Below, in pieces: positions 34,907-44,102 of a stretch of 64,000 nucleotides of DNA. Position 1 is the stretch's first letter, and each line of letters starts with the position of its first letter. Both the position numbers and the translations under genes were made by a program. Origin of the DNA: Sodalis sp. dw_96 (GTDB taxonomy: Bacteria > Pseudomonadota > Gammaproteobacteria > Enterobacterales > Enterobacteriaceae); contig NZ_JAAVUT010000022.1 of NCBI RefSeq assembly GCF_018449575.1, positions 21,851 through 85,850 of the forward strand, read 5' to 3'. A model generated the notes under the pieces. That model was not told the DNA's origin. It worked only from the letters and a program-made list of their open reading frames with translations, and ran no database searches.

Positions 34907-36507
34907 CGCTCTCCCTTGTCAAGCAGTGAGAGGCGGGGATGGTGGGGCCAGGATTGCCCGTCCAGCGCATCTTTCAGGTTCATCGGCCCCTCGCGGAACA
35001 GTCGGGAATCCATGGTTTTGAGTGTCGGCGAGATCTGCGGGCGAAACGCCATATGCGCCAATACATCCCGTTCCAGATCGATGCCGGGGGCGATTTCTAT
35101 CAGTTCCAGCGCGCCGTGCAGAGCGCGGAATACCGCCCTTTCGGTAACAAACAGGGTGGTTTGGCCGCGCTCATTGGCAAAAGGTCCGCTGTAGGAGGTT
35201 TGCTGCAGCGCCGAGACGAACTTACGGTGGCTTCCCTCCTGGAGGATGCGCAGCTCTCCATCATCGCAGCGTACTTTCAGGCCGCCGGCGGTAAAGGTGC
35301 CGCCGAACACCATTTTTTTGGCGTTCTGGCTGATATTGATAAAACCACCGACCCCGACTATCTTGTCGGCGAAGCGGCTGATATTCACATTGCCTTCGGC
35401 ATCGATTTCCACGGCGGAAAGAAAGGCGATATCCAGGCCGCCGCCGTCATAAAAGTCGAACTGATAGGGTTGATCGACAATGGCCGAATAGTTGCGGGCG
35501 GCGCCGGCATCCAGGCCTGAGGCGGGAGCTCCGCCGATAAGCCCCTGTTCATTGGTCAGCACGATGTTGTGGAGAATGTCTTCCTCCGCCGCCACCAGGC
35601 CGATACCGGTGCAAATCCCTGAACCGACATTGCAGATGGCGCCGGTGCGCAGCTCCATGGCGCAGCGGCGTGCGATGATTTTACGTTCCGTCAGCGCCAG
35701 GGTGGGAAAGGCATCCAGCGGAATGCGCAGCTCGCCGCTATAGGCGAAATCCTGTTGGGTTTGATAAGTCACCGGTTGGTCGGGTTCCACCACCACCAAG
35801 TCCACCAGCATGCCGGGAATTTTGACGCTTTTAGCCGGCAGAGTGCCCCGTTTCGCAATCCGTTTAACCTGCGCCACCACCAACCCGCCGCAGCGCCGGG
35901 TCGCCTGCGCCATGGACAGCATGTCGCCGAATATGGCTTCCTGTTCCATGGAAATATTGCCGTCTTCATCGGCGGTGGTGCCGCGCAAAAACACCATGTC
36001 GATGTTAAAGGGTTTATAGAACAGCCAGGATTTTCCTTCTATTTCGATCAGCTTGACTAAATCCTCTTTGCTGCAGGGACTTTGCCGGCCGCCTCCCAGA
36101 CGGGGATCAACAAAGGTATGCAGGCCAACATGGGTGATAAGACCCGGGCGTCCTGCGGCAATTTCACGCATTAACTGCGATAACGCCCCCTGGGGCAGGG
36201 TATAGGCTTCAATCTCGTCCTTGAGCGCCAGTTGGGCCAGGGGCGGAGAATCCACCAACGTGCCGCACACCACCCTCTTCAGTAATCCTTTATGGGCCAG
36301 GCGGGACGCGCCGCGAAAACTGCGGTCCCCCAATCCCACCGGGTGTACCGAGGTGATGCGACAGGGGGCACCGTTCGCCAGGAAGCGTTTTTCAACCGCC
36401 TCGATCAGCGCCTCCGGCACCGCATGCCCCGCGCCGGACCCTCCGATCAGCAGCGTGTCATCATCTTGCAGCAGGCCAGCGACCTCGGCTGCCGTTACGA
36501 TTCGCAT
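34903..36507 (-). CDS. Acyl-CoA:acetate/3-ketoacid CoA-transferase (fused alpha-beta, YdiF type)
   Basis: 534 residues containing both CoA-transferase halves in one chain, as in E. coli YdiF. The N-terminal half has DDTLLIGGSGAGHAVPEAL and ITHVGLHTFVDPR. The C-terminal half has NEQGLIGG, holding the Glu that forms the covalent CoA thioester, and GGFINISQNAKK. It moves CoA between short or branched acids, so the pathway activates a carboxylic acid by transfer rather than by ATP. Placed between the MHS importer and the AroE-like gene. Confidence 0.88.
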   Translation of the reverse strand: MRIVTAAEVAGLLQDDDTLLIGGSGAGHAVPEALIEAVEKRFLANGAPCRITSVHPVGLGDRSFRGASRLAHKGLLKRVVCGTLVDSPPLAQLALKDEIEAYTLPQGALSQLMREIAAGRPGLITHVGLHTFVDPRLGGGRQSPCSKEDLVKLIEIEGKSWLFYKPFNIDMVFLRGTTADEDGNISMEQEAIFGDMLSMAQATRRCGGLVVAQVKRIAKRGTLPAKSVKIPGMLVDLVVVEPDQPVTYQTQQDFAYSGELRIPLDAFPTLALTERKIIARRCAMELRTGAICNVGSGICTGIGLVAAEEDILHNIVLTNEQGLIGGAPASGLDAGAARNYSAIVDQPYQFDFYDGGGLDIAFLSAVEIDAEGNVNISRFADKIVGVGGFINISQNAKKMVFGGTFTAGGLKVRCDDGELRILQEGSHRKFVSALQQTSYSGPFANERGQTTLFVTERAVFRALHGALELIEIAPGIDLERDVLAHMAFRPQISPTLKTMDSRLFREGPMNLKDALDGQSWPHHPRLSLLDKGER

Positions 36508-36558
36508 TGTTCTACTCCCCTCTAGTTTTCAATTCTTGCTGGTGGCCCCGCACATCAA

Positions 36559-37878
36559 TCAGGTATGCGATGAGAGGTGCCTGCCGAACCAGACGGCCAC
36601 AAAGGTAAAAACACAGAACGCCATGAGATACCACATGACATAGGTGGGTTGGCCGCCGCCATAGGCCACCAGGGCGGTGGCGATGAACGGGGTGGGGCCG
36701 CCCACGATGGCTCCCGAGAGTTCCCGGCACATGGCGATGCCGGAGAAGCGGTAGCGGGTGGGGAAAAGATTGGCGAGAAACGCACCCTGGGCGCCGCCGG
36801 TACAGCCCCAGCTGACGGCATAAATGGTGCTCACGCCGATGGCGGCGAGCACCACATTCTTGGTATCCACCAGATAAAACAGCGGATAAACCATCAGGGC
36901 GGCAAAGAAGGCGCCGAACATAAATATTTTGGCGCTGCCGTAACGATCCGAGAGATATCCGCCGATAGGGCCGGTAAACAGGGTACAAAACAGGGCAATA
37001 ATCAGCACCAGCAGACCGTCGGTTTTGGACATGCCCAGGGTATTTATCATGTAGCTCAGGGCGAAGGTATTAAGGATATAGGTCAGCGCCTGATGTCCTC
37101 CCATGGCGAAAAAACCGCACAGCACTTCTTTCGGACTATTTTTAAATAATTCCGAAATAGGGATTTTTTTATCCTTTTGCTCCAGGCGCGCCTTTTCCAT
37201 GGCGGCTTCATATTCGGGGGTTTCGTTTAATTTAAAACGGATATAGACCGCCACCGCGAATAACAATACCGAAATAAGAAAAGGGATGCGCCAAACCCAT
37301 GACAGCAGAATGTCTTCCGGCACGGATGAAAACCCCAGGAAGGTCAGGGTAGCCACCAAAACGCCGAAATTGGTGGCGGTATTGGGAATGGAGGTATAAA
37401 AGGCCCGCCGGTTCAGCGGCGTATATTCCGCCACCAACGTCATGGCGCCGGCGAGTTCGGCGCCCGCGCCGAAGCCTTGCATCAGGCGCATCAGGATCAG
37501 TAACGCCGGGGCCAGTAGCCCGGCCTGCTCATAGGTGGGCAATAACCCCACCCCCACGGTGGCGGCGCCCATGATGGAAACACACACGATCATCGCCGGT
37601 TTGCGACCGAACCGATCGCCGATATGGGAAATAACGATTCCCCCCAGCGGACGAATGATAAAACCGATGGCAAAGGTGGCGAACGCCGCCAGAATGCCGC
37701 CCAGATGAGAGAGCTGGGGGAAGAACAGTTTATTGATTATCAAACCCGATGCCGCGGCATAGAGACCGTAATCATACCATTCGATGATGGTACCGATGGT
37801 GGATGCAACAACCGCTTTTCGAATATTGGAATTATTATTAACTGTCAATTCTGTGGTTAGGGTCTGGGCACTTTGCAT
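36559..37878 (-). CDS. MFS transporter, metabolite:H+ symporter (MHS) family
   Basis: 439 residues and twelve membrane helices of the MHS family (ShiA, KgtP, ProP). N-terminal signature: ASTIGTIIEWYDYGLYAAASGL, then GGIVISHIGDRFGRKPAMIV. The central loop is charged (EKARLEQKDKKIPISELFKNSPKE) and the second half repeats GGYLSDRYGS. Likely imports a carboxylic acid such as a shikimate-, quinate- or dicarboxylate-like compound with protons. First gene of the five-gene unit leading to MaoC. Confidence 0.88.
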   Translation of the reverse strand: MQSAQTLTTELTVNNNSNIRKAVVASTIGTIIEWYDYGLYAAASGLIINKLFFPQLSHLGGILAAFATFAIGFIIRPLGGIVISHIGDRFGRKPAMIVCVSIMGAATVGVGLLPTYEQAGLLAPALLILMRLMQGFGAGAELAGAMTLVAEYTPLNRRAFYTSIPNTATNFGVLVATLTFLGFSSVPEDILLSWVWRIPFLISVLLFAVAVYIRFKLNETPEYEAAMEKARLEQKDKKIPISELFKNSPKEVLCGFFAMGGHQALTYILNTFALSYMINTLGMSKTDGLLVLIIALFCTLFTGPIGGYLSDRYGSAKIFMFGAFFAALMVYPLFYLVDTKNVVLAAIGVSTIYAVSWGCTGGAQGAFLANLFPTRYRFSGIAMCRELSGAIVGGPTPFIATALVAYGGGQPTYVMWYLMAFCVFTFVAVWFGRHLSSHT

Positions 37879-38231
37879 GGAATGTTCTCCTGCCGATGTT
37901 TATTAACACTTCCTTCCTTACATCTTAATAAGAAGATTGATTTTAGTAATGGAACTCTGTCCATCTTTGCTTGCTGTATGGCAAAATCAAATCGGCAGTT
38001 TATGTAATTCACAATAAACCGCATTCTGGATAGCGATATCCAAAAAATTGTAAATTTAAAACCGACACAATAAATTAATTGGAAGATGTGCTCCTATTGG
38101 GTGGTTAATGCCAGGATAATTTATTTATCTTGGCGGATGATATTCAAAACTTTAGGCTTTATCCCCGCGTGAAAAAGATATTTCCCGTGGGACAATGTTT
38201 CAATGATGCATTTTGATAAAGACTGTTATCT
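37879..38231. other. Intergenic region before the MHS transporter gene
   Basis: About 350 bp, AT-rich, between the enoyl-CoA hydratase gene and the MHS gene, both on the minus strand. It is long enough for the promoter of the five-gene unit. I see no hairpin terminator with a clear T-run and no strong operator. Confidence 0.4.
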
Positions 38232-39002
38232 TTAATCCTCGGCGTATTTTGTCGGGCGCTTTTCGCCGAACGCGCTGGATCCTTCCTGATAGTTTCCCGC
38301 CGCAAAGCAAAGGCTGGTCAGCTCGTTTTCGTATTTCATTCCGGCTTCCAGAGGCATTGACAGTGCGGCGCGTACCGCCGCCTTCACGGATTGCACGGCG
38401 AGGGGACTGTAACCGGCCAGCTTCCGGCATAGTGCCCGCGCGGTTTCGTACACGGCATCATCCTCCACCAGATACTCCACCAGCCCGAGAGAAAAAGCCT
38501 CTTTGGCATCGATGTGGTCGCCGGTTAACAGCAGGCGCATGGCCTGCCCATAACCCACCAGGCGAGGCAGAAATTGCGAGGCGCCGCCACCGCCCACCCA
38601 GCCGCGGATCACTTCCGGAGCGCCGAACCTGGCACCGGTTCCGGCTACGCGCAGATCGGCGCCAAGCATGATTTCCAGCCCGCCTCCCAGTACCCAGCCC
38701 TGTAACGCCGCAACCACCGGTTTGCGCAGGCTGCGCAGGGTTGCGCCATATTCCACGCGGTTGCGAAACGCCCAGGCGCTGTCATAACTTTCCAGGGATT
38801 TTAAATCGCTGCCGGCGCAAAATGCGCGTTCTCCCGCGCCACGCAGCAACACCACCCGCACCCCGTCATCTTTATCGATATCAGCGCAAATCCGGGCCAG
38901 GTCCTCGCTCATTTCCGGCGTTATGGCATTCATCTTTTCCGGGCGGTTGATAATGATTTCGGCAATTGAATCATGCAGGTTCATGATAATATGATCCGTC
39001 AT
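38232..39002 (-). CDS. Enoyl-CoA hydratase/isomerase family protein
   Basis: 256 residues of the crotonase superfamily: AEIIINRPEKMNAITPEM, AFCAGSDLKSLE for the oxyanion hole, GWVLGGGLEIMLGADLRV and FGAPEVIRGWVGGGG. Both glutamates that act in true hydratases (in GGLE and APEV) are present, so it may hydrate an enoyl-CoA. The frame extends to 39098, but GAGAGG sits before the ATG at 39002. Upstream of, and probably in the same pathway as, the MHS-CoA-transferase cluster. Confidence 0.87.
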   Translation of the reverse strand: MTDHIIMNLHDSIAEIIINRPEKMNAITPEMSEDLARICADIDKDDGVRVVLLRGAGERAFCAGSDLKSLESYDSAWAFRNRVEYGATLRSLRKPVVAALQGWVLGGGLEIMLGADLRVAGTGARFGAPEVIRGWVGGGGASQFLPRLVGYGQAMRLLLTGDHIDAKEAFSLGLVEYLVEDDAVYETARALCRKLAGYSPLAVQSVKAAVRAALSMPLEAGMKYENELTSLCFAAGNYQEGSSAFGEKRPTKYAED

Positions 39003-39350
39003 GCTACTGACCTCTCGAATGACAAAAAGGTAATATGCGAATGGCAATGTACGGGTGGCTATACTCGTATGGCCGGCCGTGGTTAACCGTTGTTTCACAA
39101 ATGCCGCCTTGGTGTTCTAGTTATAATTTATTCCCAGTCCAATACAAGAAAAACTTACTTTCATGTAAGTAAATAGTGATCCGGTTATCACTTTTTCATG
39201 TTTATAAAACTTACTGACTAGTAAATAAAAAATACCGGACGGAAAATCCGCGTGAGGTGGAATGCGGGGAACGTTCCGACAGCATGCCGCGATGGGATCG
39301 GGCATGACATAAAATGATTGCCGGCAACTGCTAAATCAAATTCTGTTTCT
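39003..39350. other. Intergenic region between hydratase and S10 peptidase genes
   Basis: About 350 bp. Around 39139-39225 the sequence has several ACTTAC/AGTAAGT-like stretches (AAACTTACTTTCATGTAAGT, then AAAACTTACTGACTAGTAA) that may form regulator sites for the hydratase gene. No gene is seen. Confidence 0.4.
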
Positions 39351-41006
39351 TCACCCTCCGGCCGCTGATTTTCGCTGCTGCAACAGGCGTATGCGGCTCA
39401 TGGCCGCATGGTCGCCGGTGGCTTGGTGATACATGGCGGCGAGATCGGCTTTTAACAGGGTGCGGGCATCGCCGTTAAGATAGATCATATGTCCGGAAGG
39501 GTAATATTTTATCGTCAGGTTTTGGCGAATCGAGGCGGACAATAAGGGCATTGCCAGCAAATCTGATTCGGTCTGGTAAAATGGCGTAACGAAGTCGTAA
39601 TAGCCATTGGCCGACAGCACTTTCAGATCGACATTCAGGCTCATGGTGGCGGCGAGGTCGCCGGCGGTATAAAGAATCGGATTGCCTTTGCTATCGACGC
39701 CTTTTTCCGCGCCGGTGGGATCGGTGTGATGGAAATCCCAGTATTGAAACGCCTGGTCGTTGAGATCGGTAAAGGCGGAGGTGGAGGTGTATTTGAGCTG
39801 GTCGTTCAGGTAGCTGTTCCACATGGCGGTGTAAGCACCGTTCACCGCGGTCATGGTAGGATCGTTGCCGCCGGAGTTCGGATCGATATCGGCGGCGATG
39901 CCGGTATTGACCGCCGTGACCCGGCCGTCATAGGAACCCAACGCCAGCCCCTGGGCTTGGAGCAGGGTCACCAGGAACAGCGAATTCCCTCGGCTGTTGT
40001 AGGCGCCCACATCGAGGCTCCAACCGATAAGGGTCTTACCGTCAATCCCCGTCAAGTCGCTGAGTTTTGCCACGATGGCGTCGTCCACCTTCGGAAAAGC
40101 CGCCAGCGCGGCGGCATATTCACCGCCGGCAAACGCTTTCGCCTGCTGCGCCACGGCGGCCGGGTCGGCCGGCCGCGGTTTGATGTCCAGTTTATTATGG
40201 TACCAGGCGTCGCAGGCGCAGGTGGGCAACAGGCCCACGGGCTGGCCGGCCTTGGCATAATCAAGAATCGAGGATTGCAGCGTGATACCGTTCAGGTCGA
40301 CGCCGTCTTCATGCAACAGATAAGAAAGTACCGCGCTGCGGGCGGTACCGTAGGATTCACCAAATAAAAACTTAGGCGAATTCCAGCGATCGTTGGCGGT
40401 CAGATAACGTTTGATGAACTGGGCCAGGGAATGGGCATCCTGGTCAACGCCCCAAAAATCACGATTGCGGCGCGGCGTGATGGCCGCCGAATACCCGGTA
40501 CCCACCGGATTGATAAAAACCAGATCGCTCAGGTCCAGCAGGCTGTCGCTATTATCCTCAAGTTGATAAGGGGCGGGCGGGGTAAAATCAGGCATCGCCG
40601 TTTTGATGCGCTTTGGCGCAAAAGAACCCAATAAGACATAGACCGAAGACGACCCCGGGCCGCCGTTATAAAAAAAGGTGACCGGGCGCTCCTCAGGCGC
40701 CTGCCCATCAAGAGTAAACGCCACATAGAAGATTTTTGCTTCCGGTTTGGAGCTGCTCGGGTCCACCGCCACCAGATGACCAGCCGTGGCGGTATAGGCC
40801 AGGGTTTTACCCCCTAATACCAGAGTATGGTGCGTGACGGCGGCATTTTCGCTGCTGTCGTCTACCCCATCGTCCGGACCGTTGCCATAAGCCACCGCAT
40901 CAAAAAAAGGCAGATCGCTCTGTGCAGGGGCTGTCCCTTTGTTTCGGGCGTGGTTACCGGCGTCGCCTTGGTGATTGCCGTTAAGGTCTTTTTTATGTCC
41001 AGCCAT
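39351..41006 (-). CDS. Peptidase S10 family (serine carboxypeptidase-like) protein
   Basis: 551 residues of the S10 fold. The catalytic Ser is in LFGESYGT, the Asp in NGYYDFVTPF and the His in YPSGHMIYL; the oxyanion/substrate motif NGGPGSSS is intact. S10 enzymes release C-terminal residues at acid pH. The N-terminus is polar (MAGHKKDLNGNHQGD) with no signal peptide, so location is unclear. GAGGAGG directly precedes the ATG, and the gene follows the S53 peptidase gene by 36 bp, so the two are one unit. Confidence 0.87.
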   Translation of the reverse strand: MAGHKKDLNGNHQGDAGNHARNKGTAPAQSDLPFFDAVAYGNGPDDGVDDSSENAAVTHHTLVLGGKTLAYTATAGHLVAVDPSSSKPEAKIFYVAFTLDGQAPEERPVTFFYNGGPGSSSVYVLLGSFAPKRIKTAMPDFTPPAPYQLEDNSDSLLDLSDLVFINPVGTGYSAAITPRRNRDFWGVDQDAHSLAQFIKRYLTANDRWNSPKFLFGESYGTARSAVLSYLLHEDGVDLNGITLQSSILDYAKAGQPVGLLPTCACDAWYHNKLDIKPRPADPAAVAQQAKAFAGGEYAAALAAFPKVDDAIVAKLSDLTGIDGKTLIGWSLDVGAYNSRGNSLFLVTLLQAQGLALGSYDGRVTAVNTGIAADIDPNSGGNDPTMTAVNGAYTAMWNSYLNDQLKYTSTSAFTDLNDQAFQYWDFHHTDPTGAEKGVDSKGNPILYTAGDLAATMSLNVDLKVLSANGYYDFVTPFYQTESDLLAMPLLSASIRQNLTIKYYPSGHMIYLNGDARTLLKADLAAMYHQATGDHAAMSRIRLLQQRKSAAGG

Positions 41007-41041
41007 ATATCCTCCTCACTTTTCCCCAACCACCACATCCC

Positions 41042-42622
41042 CTAGCGCAGGAGCGTAGCGACTTTTTTACCGTCCGGAGACCCCAAACCGGTGCAGGCGT
41101 CCCAACCGGACGCGGCGGCGAAATCCCCGTTATTGCCCTGCGTAATGTCGCGGCATGCAGCGGCCGAATAGAGCAGGGGTTGCATATAACCCAGCGTCTT
41201 GCCGGCGGCGGCATTGACGCGGGCGATCAGGCCGGCCCAGAGAGGCGCTACCGCGCTGGTACCGCCCACAACCATCCACTGGCCGTGTACCAGGACCTTA
41301 TAACCGGTTTCCGGATCGGCATTACCCGCCACATCGGGCACGCCACGGTGTGACAGGGCGGCGGTTTTACCCCCGGTGCGCACCGCCTTGAGTGATTTTT
41401 GCCAGTCCGGCAAGGGGAAATGCGCACTGATACCACCGCCGCCGGCCCCGCCCTGATCACCGTCGTTCCACACGGTCTCGGCCTCGATGGCGCCGTTATT
41501 CTCTAGCAGGCGGGTTCCGCCGCAGGCCAGGGCATAGGGGCTGGAAGCCGGGAAATCCACATGATCGGCGCCGTCGGCGACGCCGTCACTCGATCCGCTG
41601 TCCCCTGCCGCCACGCACACCGTCACGCCGAGCGCCACCGCCGATTGCAGCACATCGTCAAAGGCGTCCATGGATTGCGCCGTCCAACTGGACTCCGGAC
41701 CGCCCCAACTGATGGAAATTACCGAGGGCCGGTTTGCGGTATCATGGATAGCGTTGTTGACCGCATCAATGAAGCCCTTATCGCTGTTGCCGGCGAAATA
41801 TACCGCCAGTTTGGCTTGCGGCGCCAGGGCCCCGATAATTTCAATATCCAGCATCACCTCCCCATCCGGGCTGCCGGCGCCGTTGGACGGGCTGTTTTTC
41901 CCGCCGTCCACCGATACCGCGTTCACCGAAGGCGCGGGCAGGCCCAGGGATGAAAAGTACTGCTGCAAATCGGTTTCATCGTAACCTCCGCCGAGCTCGA
42001 TGATGCCCACGCATTGTTCCGCGCCCCCGCCGGGGGCGAAATCGTAAAGCGTCGCCAGCTCAAGCGGCGTATAGGGCCCCGACGCAGCGGCTTTAGTCGC
42101 CGGCCTGATAGGCGGCCGGAAGCGGAAATGGGCGCGGGCCTGCGGCCGGTTGTCCAAACCCAGCACCGCGGTGACGATATCCACCAGGTCCGCCGGTAAA
42201 TGTATCTCCCCGGTGCGGCCGCGGAAATGTCCGGAGGCATGTTCATAGTGCTGCAGGAGGACGCCGAAGGCGTCATTGAATTGCCGCGCCGTGCCGGACA
42301 AAATCACGGTCCGGGTTACCCGGTCTTCACTCACGACCCGCAACTGGTGCTGTTGGGCGAATTCACGGACTTTTTTAACATCCTCAGGCGCCGCGCCAAA
42401 ACGTCGGGCATACTCCTCCCGGCTTAAGGGCGCGGGGCGGGAAGATGAGCCGGTGGGGGACTGGCAAAGGCTATTTACATGCTGCTGAAAACCGGCGGCG
42501 TCGGGGCGCCGGACGATTACGCTTACGTCAAACCGTTCGCTGTCTTTCAGCGGCCCGGTACAGCTGGATCCCGCAAACTCCTTTCTCTCACTGCCGGGTA
42601 AAGAATGTTTATTATCCGTCAT
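41042..42622 (-). CDS. Peptidase S53 family (sedolisin/kumamolisin-like) protein
   Basis: 526 residues: an activation pro-domain (about 20-180, with SREEYARRFGA and HLPADLVDIV) and the sedolisin catalytic domain. The Glu/Asp pair is in DGEVMLDIE, the oxyanion Asp in VAAGDSGSSDG, and the nucleophile Ser in VGGTSAVAP; the end (DACTGLGSPDG) belongs to the calcium site. Sedolisins work at acid pH after self-removal of the pro-domain. No Sec signal is seen ahead of the pro-domain. First gene of the S53-S10 pair. Confidence 0.88.
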   Translation of the reverse strand: MTDNKHSLPGSERKEFAGSSCTGPLKDSERFDVSVIVRRPDAAGFQQHVNSLCQSPTGSSSRPAPLSREEYARRFGAAPEDVKKVREFAQQHQLRVVSEDRVTRTVILSGTARQFNDAFGVLLQHYEHASGHFRGRTGEIHLPADLVDIVTAVLGLDNRPQARAHFRFRPPIRPATKAAASGPYTPLELATLYDFAPGGGAEQCVGIIELGGGYDETDLQQYFSSLGLPAPSVNAVSVDGGKNSPSNGAGSPDGEVMLDIEIIGALAPQAKLAVYFAGNSDKGFIDAVNNAIHDTANRPSVISISWGGPESSWTAQSMDAFDDVLQSAVALGVTVCVAAGDSGSSDGVADGADHVDFPASSPYALACGGTRLLENNGAIEAETVWNDGDQGGAGGGGISAHFPLPDWQKSLKAVRTGGKTAALSHRGVPDVAGNADPETGYKVLVHGQWMVVGGTSAVAPLWAGLIARVNAAAGKTLGYMQPLLYSAAACRDITQGNNGDFAAASGWDACTGLGSPDGKKVATLLR

Positions 42623-42817
42623 ATTTATTACTCCTTAAGAAGCACGGCTCAAAAAGCCCGTATCGGATGAGGTGGCTTGATCCTCACGTTAGAACCGTCG
42701 TAGCCTGAACGCCAGGACGATTAATCTTAAATTCGCGTCGTAGGGGGATTGCTTCACACTCATAACCGCATTAGGATGATAAACCAACGTCGAAAATAAC
42801 CATCTGATTTACAACAG

Positions 42818-42855
42818 AAAAAGGCCCGCCATTTTTATAACTAGCGGGCAAAAAT
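42818..42855 (-). terminator. Minus-strand hairpin terminator 1
   Basis: GCCCGC (42824-42829) pairs with GCGGGC (42844-42849) around an AT-rich loop. Read on the minus strand the stem is followed by CTTTTT. It lies in an 850 bp gene-free stretch (42623-43468) below the HipB-like gene. Confidence 0.6.
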
Positions 42856-42934
42856 TACCAGGGAACGGTCATAAAGTGAGAACGACCGCTCTCTTATTAT
42901 AATTTTGATCAAAAATTAAACAGAATGATGGATC

Positions 42935-42960
42935 ACAAAAAAGCCCGCACTATGGCGGGT
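42935..42960 (-). terminator. Minus-strand hairpin terminator 2
   Basis: CCCGC / GCGGG stem around a six-base loop (CATAGT on the minus strand), followed by CTTTTTT on the minus strand. About 85 bp from terminator 1 with no gene in between. Confidence 0.65.
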
Positions 42961-43129
42961 AATCAGGGTAGTGGACCGGCGGATTTATATCTGCCTGAAA
43001 CTGATAATAGTTAATTAATAATAAAATTGCTGGCTAAATATCACGAATGCTAATTTAAGCAATTGGTGCGTGCTAATTTATGGCATAGGCTTTAGATAAA
43101 TTTATGTCTCGGTAATGTAAAAGGTGAAA

Positions 43130-43158
43130 TATAAAACGCTCTGAATGTTCAGGGCGTT
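43130..43158 (-). terminator. Minus-strand hairpin terminator 3
   Basis: AACGCTCTGAA (43135-43145) pairs with TTCAGGGCGTT (43148-43158), one wobble; on the minus strand it is followed by TTATATTT. About 310 bp below the HipB-like stop codon, it could end that transcript. Confidence 0.55.
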
Positions 43159-43468
43159 CTATATGCGATCATATCGTCAATTGTCGTAATGTATAGGAGG
43201 GGTGACAATTGATGATTAACTCTATTCATGTATATCTTTCGAGAGATCTAACCAGGTAATTCTCCATGAAACCCCTGTATAATTTATTACATGAAAGATA
43301 ATAACGTTCACTTAATTTCATTTTTGTCGACATATTTATCATTGGTAAGAAATGATGATTACATCAAGTTATCGCAATGATTTATAAGTATTTTTATATA
43401 TTTTATTATCATTTTATTATTCATTCCTTGAGTGTGAGGTAAGAGATATATGAAATTAAGACGTAACC

Positions 43469-43714
43469 TCACCACATATCATCACCCATAGCTGGGCCAG
43501 TATCGTCTTCTATTATCATTTTTAATCCCAGCATTGCACATATTGCAAGCAGTCGAGATAGCTTGGTATTACCGGCGTTATGCTCAAGAATAGATATGTC
43601 TTTCTGATGCATTTGTACCTGGCGACCAAGTTCGGCCTGTGTCAATCCTTTCTGGATTCTAACGTCCCTGATAGTGTGGCCGAGACTGTGGGCATTAATA
43701 ATGAAAAGTTTCAC
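43469..43714 (-). CDS. HipB-like XRE-family regulator, without HipA
   Basis: About 81 residues of Cro/CI-type helix-turn-helix: HTIRDVRIQKGLTQAELGRQVQMHQKDISILEHNAGNTKLSRLLAICAMLGLKMIIED. The pattern and a C-terminal Trp (GDDMW) match the HipB antitoxin. The frame opens with an ATG at 43732 that has no ribosome-binding site, whereas a GTG at 43714 has AGGAG nine bases upstream, so I start there. No hipA kinase gene follows; the next 850 bp hold only terminators. Its probable operators lie just upstream (43741-43807). Probably an orphan regulator or the remains of a toxin-antitoxin pair. Confidence 0.75.
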   Translation of the reverse strand: MKLFIINAHSLGHTIRDVRIQKGLTQAELGRQVQMHQKDISILEHNAGNTKLSRLLAICAMLGLKMIIEDDTGPAMGDDMW

Positions 43715-43740
43715 GTGGTTGATCTCCTGCATGGCTTAAA

Positions 43741-43807
43741 TATACTTATAGCGTATATTTTGAATTGGAAAGTCGACATTTTGGCAAATATATACAAATG
43801 GTGTATA
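43741..43807. promoter_or_regulatory. Two TATAC-N7-GTATA operators upstream of the HipB-like gene
   Basis: Sites at 43741-43757 (extended to a perfect 8-bp-arm repeat, 43738-43760) and 43791-43807 share TATAC-N7-GTATA; centres are 50 bp apart. E. coli HipB binds TATCC-N8-GGATA, a closely similar layout, so autorepression by the adjacent HipB-like protein is the natural reading. Confidence 0.75.
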
Positions 43808-44024
43808 AATTTTGATATTTAGCACGTATATAATTTACTCTATTTTAGAGTATCAAGAATAATATACATACTTGGTATAAGTTCGGTAGCGAGGGATGTT
43901 TACGTGTAGGTTCAATAGCAGCATGAAAAGGGGTTGCAAAAAATTGGGACGGGTGTATCCACGGATTTGTGCCACCGGCAACGGCAAAAGAGCGTCAGCG
44001 CCGGTGAGGGGGTAGGGGCGGCGC

Positions 44025-44058
44025 AGCCGGCGGCGGCCAAGGGATATCGCCGCCGGCT
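44025..44058. terminator. GC-rich perfect hairpin downstream of the serC paralogue
   Basis: Perfect 11-bp stem AGCCGGCGGCG / CGCCGCCGGCT with a 12-base loop, 45 bp beyond the serC-like stop codon. There is no T-run, so it may be an RNA-stabilising 3' end or a Rho-dependent stop. The rest of 43808-44102 holds no gene. Confidence 0.45.
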
Positions 44059-44102
44059 TCAGACTGTTCAGCAAAGGAAGGGTAGTCAAGCTGGAGCAGG
44101 AT

